Assembly: GCA_014380825.1 (NCBI GenBank)
Contig: JACMJD010000046.1
Location: 1 to 12,838 of the forward strand
DNA: 12,838 nt
Reading direction: 5' to 3'
From: Phycisphaerae bacterium
GTDB lineage: Bacteria; Planctomycetota; Phycisphaerae; Tepidisphaerales; Tepidisphaeraceae
Shown: in pieces, positions 6,211 to 12,433 of the stretch
Layout of the letters: the number at the start of each line of letters is the position of its first letter
How positions within the stretch are numbered: the stretch's first letter is position 1
Made by a program: the position numbers and the translations under genes
The notes under the pieces: generated by a model
The model's input: the letters and a program-made list of their open reading frames with translations, nothing else
What the model was told of the DNA's origin: nothing
The model's database searches: none

Positions 6211-7134
6211 GTGAGAACGGTGATATTAATTCTGATAATGGGGTTGATCGGCTGTCGCGACAACACGCCGCCGCCCCCGCGCGTGCCCATTCCCGCGCAA
6301 GATCGTGACCAGCGTGCCGCTGTGTACGGCAACGACGAGATGAAGCCGCTTGCGCCGCCGCCGGACCAATCGCGCGAGTTTCGTCCGCCGTATGACGATG
6401 CGCCCATCGTCAACCAGCGTCCGCCTGAGCAGCGCGCGTTCGTCGACGCGTATCGACAGGTCGGCAGCCCGCGCATCACGCTATTTGTCAATCGCACATT
6501 GGAGGGAACGATCGTTCCCTCGAGCGGTCGAGACACGCGCGATCCGGTGAACGAATATCTACAGCCCGGCCAGTACGATGAGGCCAATGCGAAATCGCTC
6601 GATTACCAGGCGATCGAAACGATCCTCACCGATTGGCTGGCCGCCAACGGACAGGTCACGGTCATCTCGCCCACGATGGCGCGACAGCGCATGACGGAGG
6701 AGCAAGTGAGGGAGTTGCAGGAAGGCCGGCCAGTCGCGCTTCGCGAGATCGCGCAACAGCTCGACGCCGACATCCTGATTCAAGTGCAGGCGCACCCAAC
6801 GAAACAAACTCGTGACGGCTTGGAGTTTCGCGTGATCTCTGAAGCGATAAACACCAAGGACGGCCAATCGATCGGCCGGGCGGTGGTGGATGTGGTGCCG
6901 CCGCTGGAGAAGACGACGATCAATCGCTCGACAAGATTTCTGGCGCGCAAGCTAATGGACGACATGATCCAGACGTGGAGCGCACCGCCTCCGCCGGCGC
7001 GCGAACGCGCCGCTGCGGCAGCGCCACCACAACTACCGGAGCGCTCGATCGAAGCGCCGCCGCCGGCTCCAACGCGTCCGCCAGCCGTCGCACCAGCCGC
7101 GCCACCCAGCACTTTCCCAGCCACGCAACCATGA
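6211..7134 (+). CDS. LpoB/CsgG-fold lipoprotein 3 with Pro/Ala-rich C-terminal tail
   Basis: A 307-residue predicted lipoprotein. GTG at 6211 is chosen because GGAGG (6198-6202) lies eight bases upstream and because it gives a compact signal peptide MRTVILILIMGLIGC with Cys15 in a good LIGC lipobox. An upstream ATG at 6094 would bury this signal. A Pro-rich linker (16-85) is followed by ITLFVNRTLEGTI (89-101), a helix AIETILTDWLAANGQ (134-148), VTVISPTMARQRM (149-161), a second helix ALREIAQQLDADILIQVQ (176-193), strands to about 230, and a last helix to about 256. This is closer to E. coli LpoB (VDSVNNRTNGS, ALANNGKFTLVSAQQL, ARNVGAHYVLY) than the two minus-strand paralogues. Residues 257-307 are a Pro/Ala tail. 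It overlaps the next gene by ATGA. Confidence 0.82.
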   Translation: MRTVILILIMGLIGCRDNTPPPPRVPIPAQDRDQRAAVYGNDEMKPLAPPPDQSREFRPPYDDAPIVNQRPPEQRAFVDAYRQVGSPRITLFVNRTLEGTIVPSSGRDTRDPVNEYLQPGQYDEANAKSLDYQAIETILTDWLAANGQVTVISPTMARQRMTEEQVRELQEGRPVALREIAQQLDADILIQVQAHPTKQTRDGLEFRVISEAINTKDGQSIGRAVVDVVPPLEKTTINRSTRFLARKLMDDMIQTWSAPPPPARERAAAAAPPQLPERSIEAPPPAPTRPPAVAPAAPPSTFPATQP

Positions 7135-7550
7135 ACTCAGTTAATCCCATGAAGACTACACTGCGAACGTTGCTATTCGTCGCCGCAATTTCGTTGACCG
7201 CGTGCAGCAACGGCGTGAATCCGCCGAAACAGCCGCGCGCCGATGCTTATTCGCCGTCGCAGATTCACGTCGATTCCGAAGACCTCCGTCGCGACACGGC
7301 CGTGGGAATTCCCGTCGTCACGCGCGACGATTCGGGCAACCTCGTACACGTGACGCTGCCGATCCGATCGGCCATCAACAAGGAGCTGCACATCGACTAT
7401 TGGGTGAGCTTCTTCGACCGCAACGGCCAGCGATTAAGCAAAATCCAAGGCCAGAAAACCCTGCTGGCGAACACGCCCGACTCGATCGAGTTCAACAGCA
7501 TGAGCCCGCGCGCGGCGGATTTTCAGGTTGATCTGCGATACTCGCGATGA
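7131..7550 (+). CDS. YcfL-like (DUF1425) lipoprotein
   Basis: A 139-residue predicted lipoprotein starting at ATG 7131, which overlaps the upstream TGA as ATGA. No SD precedes it, so translation is probably coupled. ATG 7149 (MKTTLRTLL) is an alternative that keeps the same signal peptide. The lipobox is SLTAC with Cys25. The mature domain reads VHVTLPIRSAINKELHIDYW (72-91), then VSFFDRNGQRL, a turn, TPDSIEFNS and ADFQVDLRYSR at the end. This matches the E. coli YcfL pattern of an Ig-like beta sandwich: 'strand, Asn-x-x-x, x-x-Y-x-F-x-W-Y-D-x-x-G, ... x-V-x-L-x-x' . In E. coli ycfL lies directly beside lpoB, and here it follows an LpoB-fold gene. The molecular role of YcfL is not known to me. 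Confidence 0.8.
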   Translation: MNSVNPMKTTLRTLLFVAAISLTACSNGVNPPKQPRADAYSPSQIHVDSEDLRRDTAVGIPVVTRDDSGNLVHVTLPIRSAINKELHIDYWVSFFDRNGQRLSKIQGQKTLLANTPDSIEFNSMSPRAADFQVDLRYSR

Positions 7551-7555
7551 GCCAA

Positions 7556-10500
7556 TCAGATGTCGGCGAGCAACCGCGGCGGCCGCAACCGAGCGTCGTG
7601 CTTCGCGAGCGGTATCTGCGTATTGAACGCCTGGTCGATCAGCGAGTAATCATCGAAATCGACGATCCCGTTGTAGTCGAAGTCGCCGTTGGTCCAACCC
7701 GTTCGGCCCACATTGAAGCCGCCGTCTATGCGCGAATAGTCGTCGAAGTCGACGACGCGATTCAGGTCCGCGTCGCCTGCATATGTGTAGCGTACGACGA
7801 CATCGCCCGCGGCAATCGTGATGTCGTCAATCCGGTACGGAATGATGTCGGCGCCGATCGCATACACCACCGCATCCGGCGGCGCGCCCGTGGTGCCGGC
7901 GGCAAGCGACGAGTTGATCGCGCCGGCCGCGCTGGTGCCGTTCCACTGGCCGCCGTTCCGTCCGGTGACGATCCAGTTACGAAACGTCGATACGCCCGGG
8001 CCGCCCGCACGCGAAATGAGCGAGCCGCCGTTGAAGTCGATCGTCCCCTGCACGTTGAAGATCGAACCGGCCGCGAAGCTCTTCACCAGCAACCCCTCGA
8101 CGTGAAGCACGCCTGTGGGTTTGATATCGAGGTTGCGCACGTCATCCGTGACCGCGATCGTCGCAGCGCCGAGCGTGTCCAACGGTGTGCCGGAATCTGA
8201 ATTAATGGTCAACGAATCGAGCCCGATCCCGGTATCCACCACCACCCGGCCGGCCGAGTCGTCGACGCGAACATGGTCGTCGCCGCCGTTGGCGTTGATG
8301 TCCAAGGCGCTGATCGTGTTGTTCACCTGAATGACGGTGCTGCCGGCGCTTGCAGTGAGTATGCGCTTCTCAACGTCGTTCGAATTTGCGATCACCGTGA
8401 TCGTGCCGGCGGTTTTGGACATGCGATCGGTCGAGCCGAACGTGCTCAATGTGTAGAGATCGCTGTCGCCGGTGTCATTCGCATCGAGCATCTCGAGACG
8501 ATCCGATCCGTTTCCGCCATTGAACGTAAGCGTGCTGGACGTGACATCCATGTCGCCGTTGCCGAATCGAACGAGATCGGCGCTGTTGTTGCCGCTGACG
8601 GTCGCGTTCATGCCGGTCGAGAGACTTTGAACATCGAACGTCGAGCCGAGCAGCGAGCCGGTGATCTGCGCCGTTTCCATCTGGCTGTAAGAATGGGTGC
8701 GCGTGCCGAAGGTAAACGTGCTCGATGTCATGGTCGCGGTGGTCGTGCCGACCGCGCTGGCGTTAGAGAAACGCATAAAGTCTGACCCGCCGCCGCCCAC
8801 GAGCAGCACAGTGCCGGCGAGGCTCGCGAGCGAGCCGTTGCCGGCGTAGAACTCGTCGTTGCCGTTGTTGCCGAATGCGTCGACTTCTCGACCCGCGCCG
8901 ACGCTGTTGATGAAGAACCGATCCACGCCGCTGCCGGCGTTGACTTGCAGGAGCTGCACGTCGCTGAGGTTGATCGTGTACGACCCGTCGATCAGCGAAG
9001 AGGTGATCGTATAATCCGCATTGGCCGATGCGTTCTGATTGTTCACGTTCACGCTGCCGCCCCCGGCGTTCAGGTCGATCGTCATCGTGCCGCCCAGCGC
9101 GCTGAGCAATCCGTTGGCGACGTTGACCGAGGTGAGCCGGGTCGCGCCACCGATGATTTGCGTATCAGCGATGGTCGTGGCCATCGAACTCACGTTGATC
9201 TGATTCGTCCCGCCAGCGCCGGCACTGCCCATGAGGAACGTCTGTGCCTCAAGGCCAATGAAGTTCACGCCCGCCGCGTCCTTGGTGATGTATCCGTTCT
9301 GCACGACGATTAGTTCGGCGGCGGCGTCGTCGTTGGTGTCGAGGGTGTCGTCGAAGGTGATGAAATCGACGCCGGCGGAGTCGATGATGTTCGTGTTGCT
9401 CAACCGCAGCCCGGACGCATCGAGATCTCCGCCGCCGACGATGTAAGTGTCATTCCCGCTGGGGTCGGTGATGCGCAGCTCGGTTGCGGAAGGCTTGGCG
9501 ATGATCCGGGTGGTGGTTGCCAGCGTGTTCTGCGTCAGGTCGATGCGCTCGAGCGTCGAGTCGTACCGGAATTTTCCGCGCTGGTCTCCAGTACGGCTTG
9601 CTGAAAACGCCGTTGCGTCCAGTTGATAATCGGTATTCGGAGTGCCAGTCGTCGGCGAATCATTCAAGAGCAACTGATCCGTGCCCGGACCGCCGACCAC
9701 CGTAGCGTCGATCGACATTGCTGCCCCGAGTCCGCTGGAAGCGCGGTTGTAAAAGACGTCGTTGCCGCCGCCGCCGAAAACTGACATTTGCGTGTCGAAC
9801 GAGCCACCAAGCTGAAAGAAGTTATCGTCGGCGCCAGCGATAAATAAAATGCCGTCTACGCCGTCGGGGTCGAACTGAACCAGCGGGTTGGTCGATGGAT
9901 TCGAGAAGTCGCCTTTGAAAATTCCAATTTCGTCGACGATGTACGCGCCGTCGCCGTCGGCGATGCCGTCGGCGTCATCCGCAAGATCGACGACGTCGTA
10001 GCCCGCTTCGCCGAAGAAGAAAAACTTTCCGCTCGCGAAGATGTCGTCGAGGTCGTTGTCGTGGCTGTTGCGGTTTGCGGTAACCAGCAAGTCACTTCCG
10101 CCGCCGGCGTGAATGCCCAGCGTTCGGTGTAAGACCTGCCCGCTGATCTCAAATGTATCGCTGCTCGATCCCGCTTCGATCAGCACCAGATCGGTTGGCC
10201 CCGATGCGAGCAGATCTGGAAAGTTCAGGTTGAAGAATCCTTTCGCGATGTGCTGGCGCGTGCGGTTGTTGCTCGTGTAAACTTCCCAGTCGAAGTTCAC
10301 GTTGTCGGAATCCTGGTTGAAGATCTCGATCGTGCCGACAACGTTGTGATTGATCGTGATCTGCCGCGCATCAAGATCAATCGGTGCGGATGAGGCGCCG
10401 AACGACGTTTCGAAATACTCGGAAGATCCTTCGATCGTCAGCGAGCGGATGGCGGGAATTCCGTCGAACTCCACACGATTCGGCTGGTTGGCATTCGCAG

Positions 10501-11287
10501 AACGGGTCAGAATCGTGACATCATCAATGCCGACCAGTTCCTGTTGCAGCACGCTTGTGTCGCTCATCTCATAGTCAAATCCGAAACTTCCGCCCGCGTC
10601 ATCGAACACGATCGTATCCGTGCCGGCGATCCCGCTGCCGGTGACTTTTCCGTTGAAGATTGATCCGATGATGTCGTGTGTGGCGCCGAAGAACGTGACG
10701 TTGTTGTTGCCGCCGCCCAATCGCAAGTCCATGCCTCGCGGCGTGCGGTCGGCGAAGACGCGGTCGTTGCCGCCGTTCAATGAGATGAGTTTTGTCTCAA
10801 CATGAAACGAGTAGCCGACCGTGGGCGGGTTCGGGAGCGAGTGGTCGTAGAATAGCTCGGTGTGATTGAACCGCAGCGGATCGCGCTGGGCGGCGCCGGA
10901 ATCGTCAAAGAGCTGTAGCGAGTCGGTTCCTTCCTGGTCAATCTCGTCAAACTGAATGTTTCCCAGGATGTGCTGTGTGAATTGGCCGCGTGTATACCGG
11001 ACAACGTCGTCTCCCAAGCCGCCGATCACAGTCACGTTTACGGAACTGCCAAGTGTGAAGAAATCAACCGTGTCGTTGCCGGCAAGGAGGTTGACGACGA
11101 TGAACCGGTCGCTGGTGACGACAGGCCCGGCCGGTCCGGTGATTTGCGTGCCGCCCGCAACGTCACGAATATCGATGAGCTCGTTGCCGGCGGTGGCGTT
11201 GTAGACGTATGTCAACAATCGGCGGGGTTCGAGTGATTCGATGACCTGCTGGAACCGCTCGAACCGACGACGCAACGAGGAACGCAT
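7556..11287 (-). CDS. Giant LEPR-XLL surface protein with RTX-like repeats and dockerin-like C-terminus
   Basis: A 1243-residue predicted secreted protein. ATG at 11287-11285 is chosen: GAGGGAG lies a few bases upstream, and it starts MRSSLRRRFERFQQ directly before VIESLEPRRLL (15-25), the canonical LEPR-XLL motif. A GTG at 11329 would add 14 unneeded residues. The body is beta-rich with scattered Gly/Asp repeats such as VIGGLGDDVV, FGGGGNDVFY, GNNGNDEFYAGNG, GGGGSDFMRF and GGNGSDRLEM, which resemble degenerate RTX calcium-binding repeats. A dockerin-like pair begins at Asp1172 (DADLNRVVDFDDYSRID, DFDYNGIVDFDDYSLID). A 19-residue tail, rich in Arg and Leu, follows the pair. There is no enzyme motif I recognise; a structural or adhesive surface role is inference. 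Its stop lies 5 bp from the stop of the convergent YcfL-like gene. Confidence 0.88.
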   Translation of the reverse strand: MRSSLRRRFERFQQVIESLEPRRLLTYVYNATAGNELIDIRDVAGGTQITGPAGPVVTSDRFIVVNLLAGNDTVDFFTLGSSVNVTVIGGLGDDVVRYTRGQFTQHILGNIQFDEIDQEGTDSLQLFDDSGAAQRDPLRFNHTELFYDHSLPNPPTVGYSFHVETKLISLNGGNDRVFADRTPRGMDLRLGGGNNNVTFFGATHDIIGSIFNGKVTGSGIAGTDTIVFDDAGGSFGFDYEMSDTSVLQQELVGIDDVTILTRSANANQPNRVEFDGIPAIRSLTIEGSSEYFETSFGASSAPIDLDARQITINHNVVGTIEIFNQDSDNVNFDWEVYTSNNRTRQHIAKGFFNLNFPDLLASGPTDLVLIEAGSSSDTFEISGQVLHRTLGIHAGGGSDLLVTANRNSHDNDLDDIFASGKFFFFGEAGYDVVDLADDADGIADGDGAYIVDEIGIFKGDFSNPSTNPLVQFDPDGVDGILFIAGADDNFFQLGGSFDTQMSVFGGGGNDVFYNRASSGLGAAMSIDATVVGGPGTDQLLLNDSPTTGTPNTDYQLDATAFSASRTGDQRGKFRYDSTLERIDLTQNTLATTTRIIAKPSATELRITDPSGNDTYIVGGGDLDASGLRLSNTNIIDSAGVDFITFDDTLDTNDDAAAELIVVQNGYITKDAAGVNFIGLEAQTFLMGSAGAGGTNQINVSSMATTIADTQIIGGATRLTSVNVANGLLSALGGTMTIDLNAGGGSVNVNNQNASANADYTITSSLIDGSYTINLSDVQLLQVNAGSGVDRFFINSVGAGREVDAFGNNGNDEFYAGNGSLASLAGTVLLVGGGGSDFMRFSNASAVGTTTATMTSSTFTFGTRTHSYSQMETAQITGSLLGSTFDVQSLSTGMNATVSGNNSADLVRFGNGDMDVTSSTLTFNGGNGSDRLEMLDANDTGDSDLYTLSTFGSTDRMSKTAGTITVIANSNDVEKRILTASAGSTVIQVNNTISALDINANGGDDHVRVDDSAGRVVVDTGIGLDSLTINSDSGTPLDTLGAATIAVTDDVRNLDIKPTGVLHVEGLLVKSFAAGSIFNVQGTIDFNGGSLISRAGGPGVSTFRNWIVTGRNGGQWNGTSAAGAINSSLAAGTTGAPPDAVVYAIGADIIPYRIDDITIAAGDVVVRYTYAGDADLNRVVDFDDYSRIDGGFNVGRTGWTNGDFDYNGIVDFDDYSLIDQAFNTQIPLAKHDARLRPPRLLADI
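7614..7772 (-). other. Dockerin-like double repeat coding segment
   Basis: Encodes DADLNRVVDFDDYSRID and DFDYNGIVDFDDYSLID of the giant protein, ending AFNTQ, almost the same as the C-terminus of the metalloprotease at the other end of the window. In the first unit the usual Gly of the loop is Arg (D-x-D-x-N-R), which may weaken calcium binding; the second keeps N-G. The shared stretch reaches upstream to a matching 'GRNGGxWxG' segment. Confidence 0.75.
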
Positions 11288-11483
11288 GCCTTCTCCCTCT
11301 TCGAAGTGCCAAGACCGCGCGCGATTCACATGCGCGGCGGGCGGACAATGTGCTCATAGAGAGATAGCCGATTCGCCCGGGCGTCCAAACGTCATCCGAG
11401 AGAAATTCTGTGAGGTTTCACCCACGCCCGCCGGGGTGATAGAATCTTTGCGCCGCGGGCGCGGAAATGGTCTGGCGATCCGA
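11288..11483. other. Intergenic region upstream of giant protein gene and tRNA
   Basis: Contains the leader of the giant LEPR-XLL gene (minus strand) and the upstream side of the tRNA promoter. On the minus strand TTGGAC followed 16 bases later by TATCTC is the best promoter-like pair I find, and it is weak. Nothing else is recognised. Confidence 0.4.
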
Positions 11484-11512
11484 TTGCAAACTGGCGATCC
11501 GTCCGCAATACT
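11484..11512 (+). promoter_or_regulatory. Candidate tRNA-Tyr promoter
   Basis: TTGCAA at 11484-11489 and AATACT at 11507-11512 are separated by 17 bp; each matches four of six consensus bases. Transcription would begin near 11519, leaving a 14-nt leader before the tRNA. An 11-bp direct repeat, CTGGCGATCCG at 11472-11482 and 11491-11501, brackets the -35 box. Confidence 0.45.
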
Positions 11513-11532
11513 TCCGCTCCGCCGCAGCACAC

Positions 11533-11614
11533 GGGCGCGTTCCGGAGTGGCCAAACGGGCCAGACTGTAAATCTGGTGGCTCTGCCTTCGTAGGTTCGAA
11601 TCCTACCGCGCCCA
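11533..11614 (+). tRNA. tRNA-Tyr (GUA)
   Basis: An 82-nt class II tRNA. Acceptor GGGCGCG (11533-11539) pairs perfectly with CGCGCCC (11607-11613), with A as discriminator. The anticodon arm is CCAGA-CTGTAAA-TCTGG, anticodon GTA, with an A-A after the anticodon as usual for Tyr. The T arm is GTAGG-TTCGAAT-CCTAC. The extra-long variable arm between TCTGG and GTAGG is the bacterial tRNA-Tyr trait. CCA is not encoded; the sequence continues ATCAGC, so the tail must be added after transcription. Confidence 0.96.
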
Positions 11615-11624
11615 ATCAGCCCTG

Positions 11625-11656
11625 AAGCCCCTGTGGTTTCGGGGCTTATTGCGTTT
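11625..11656 (+). terminator. Intrinsic terminator after tRNA-Tyr
   Basis: AAGCCCC (11625-11631) pairs with GGGGCTT (11641-11647) around a 9-nt loop, and is followed by ATTGCGTTTT. The hairpin starts 11 bases after the tRNA end, the place expected for a monocistronic tRNA transcript terminator. Confidence 0.7.
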
Positions 11657-11775
11657 TGGGGCCGCCGGATCCAAGTGCTCCTGCGATGAAGTCCGGAAGC
11701 CGACGGCCACGGGGGGTTGTCGACGGGCTCATCTCATCGACGATCTTGACGCTGGTTGTGGTTCCGGCGCTCTCA

Positions 11776-11781
11776 TACAAT
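11776..11781 (+). promoter_or_regulatory. Possible -10 box (TACAAT) for the His-rich protein gene
   Basis: TACAAT matches five of six bases of the -10 consensus and lies 92 bp before the start codon. No convincing -35 box is found 16-18 bp upstream, so this is only a candidate. The rest of 11657-11860 shows nothing I can name. Confidence 0.25.
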
Positions 11782-11873
11782 CTGGCATCGAAGTGATCAA
11801 TGACGACGAGCTACCCCAACTGCTTCAAGCGTTCCGATGGAAGCTGCCGTCTAATTCCTTCTTGGAGTCATCA

Positions 11874-12296
11874 ATGTTCAAGTCGCTGCTCATGACCGTT
11901 GCCGTCATCTGTATGATCGGCAGCTCCGCCTTCGCTTTCATGCAGGAACACAAGCACGGGCAGGGCGAAAAGCACAAGCTCGGCCGCAAGGCGATCGGCG
12001 ATTACACCGTGTCGGTCAACCTGATCGGCGAAATCGAACCCGGCGGGCATGTAGACTTTGACATCAAGCTGATCGACGCGAAGTCCGACCCGAAAGCACT
12101 GCGCGTGTGGATCGGAACCGAGGACGGAAGCGGCGCAAAAAAGGCGGAGGGCAAAAAGGGCCAGACCACCTACACCGGCGAAGTCGATGTGCCCAAGCCG
12201 CTGCCGCAAGGTGCGAAGCTCTGGGTCGAACTGGAAACCGACGCGGGCGTGAAGAGAGCTTCATACGAGCTTGAAGAGCATGGCCATAAGCATTGA
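11874..12296 (+). CDS. Small exported His-rich protein (Ig/FixH-like beta domain)
   Basis: A 140-residue protein starting at ATG 11874, with GGAG six bases upstream; a longer open frame to 11649 lacks coding character and would hide the signal peptide. Residues 1-21 (MFKSLLMTVAVICMIGSSAF, cleavage after AFA) are a Sec signal with no lipobox. The mature protein begins FMQEHKHGQGEKHK and ends ELEEHGHKH, so His clusters flank both ends (His26, 28, 34 and His136, 138, 140). Between them about 90 residues form alternating strands: YTVSVNLIGEIEPGGHVDFD, IKLIDAK, ALRVWIGTED, YTGEVDVPKPLPQGAKLWVE, with a Lys-rich loop at 89-96. The strand order is like small Ig-type periplasmic domains of the FixH/YtkA kind, but I cannot assign a family. 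Metal binding by the termini is inference. The gene seems to be monocistronic. Confidence 0.85.
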   Translation: MFKSLLMTVAVICMIGSSAFAFMQEHKHGQGEKHKLGRKAIGDYTVSVNLIGEIEPGGHVDFDIKLIDAKSDPKALRVWIGTEDGSGAKKAEGKKGQTTYTGEVDVPKPLPQGAKLWVELETDAGVKRASYELEEHGHKH

Positions 12297-12389
12297 GGAT
12301 TGACGATGGCCGGGCGGGGTGTGTTCGGTTTGGCCAGCCCGATCGAGGCGGTTCGGGCAGGCCGTCGAGGGGAGACCTTCAGAAATGAA

Positions 12390-12419
12390 TTGACAGTTTC
12401 TCGCCTATTAATATATATT
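12390..12419 (+). promoter_or_regulatory. Strong sigma70-type promoter of the LacI-family gene
   Basis: TTGACA at 12390-12395 is a perfect -35 box. TATATT at 12414-12419 matches five of six -10 bases, with an 18-bp spacer. The surrounding stretch is AT-rich in an otherwise GC-rich window. Transcription would start near 12426, only about eight bases before the start codon. Confidence 0.7.
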
Positions 12420-12433
12420 TCGCCGCATCACCC

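Noticed and set aside
6211..7134. CsgG, i.e. a curli secretion pore, for the third LpoB-fold protein
   Set aside because: No curli genes (csgA/B/E/F) lie nearby, the protein has a long Pro-rich linker and tail, and a YcfL-like partner favours the LpoB reading; a shared fold is still possible.
7578..7585. GCGGCCGC palindrome as a terminator between the convergent genes
   Set aside because: It lies inside coding sequence, has no loop or T tail and is a common string in GC-rich DNA.
7547..8200. 217-codon plus-strand open frame continuing from the YcfL-like gene
   Set aside because: Antisense to the giant LEPR-XLL gene; Arg/Val-rich composition is what GC-rich reverse frames give, and no domain is recognisable.
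7556..11287. RTX toxin or type I secreted haemolysin
   Set aside because: The Gly/Asp repeats are degenerate and scattered, there is no toxin domain and no type I secretion gene nearby, and the LEPR-XLL N-terminus points to a different export route.
11418..11615. Minus-strand open frame (GAVGFEPTKAEPPDLQSGPF...) as a small protein
   Set aside because: It is the antisense translation of the tRNA-Tyr gene, a well-known false protein family made from tRNA sequences.
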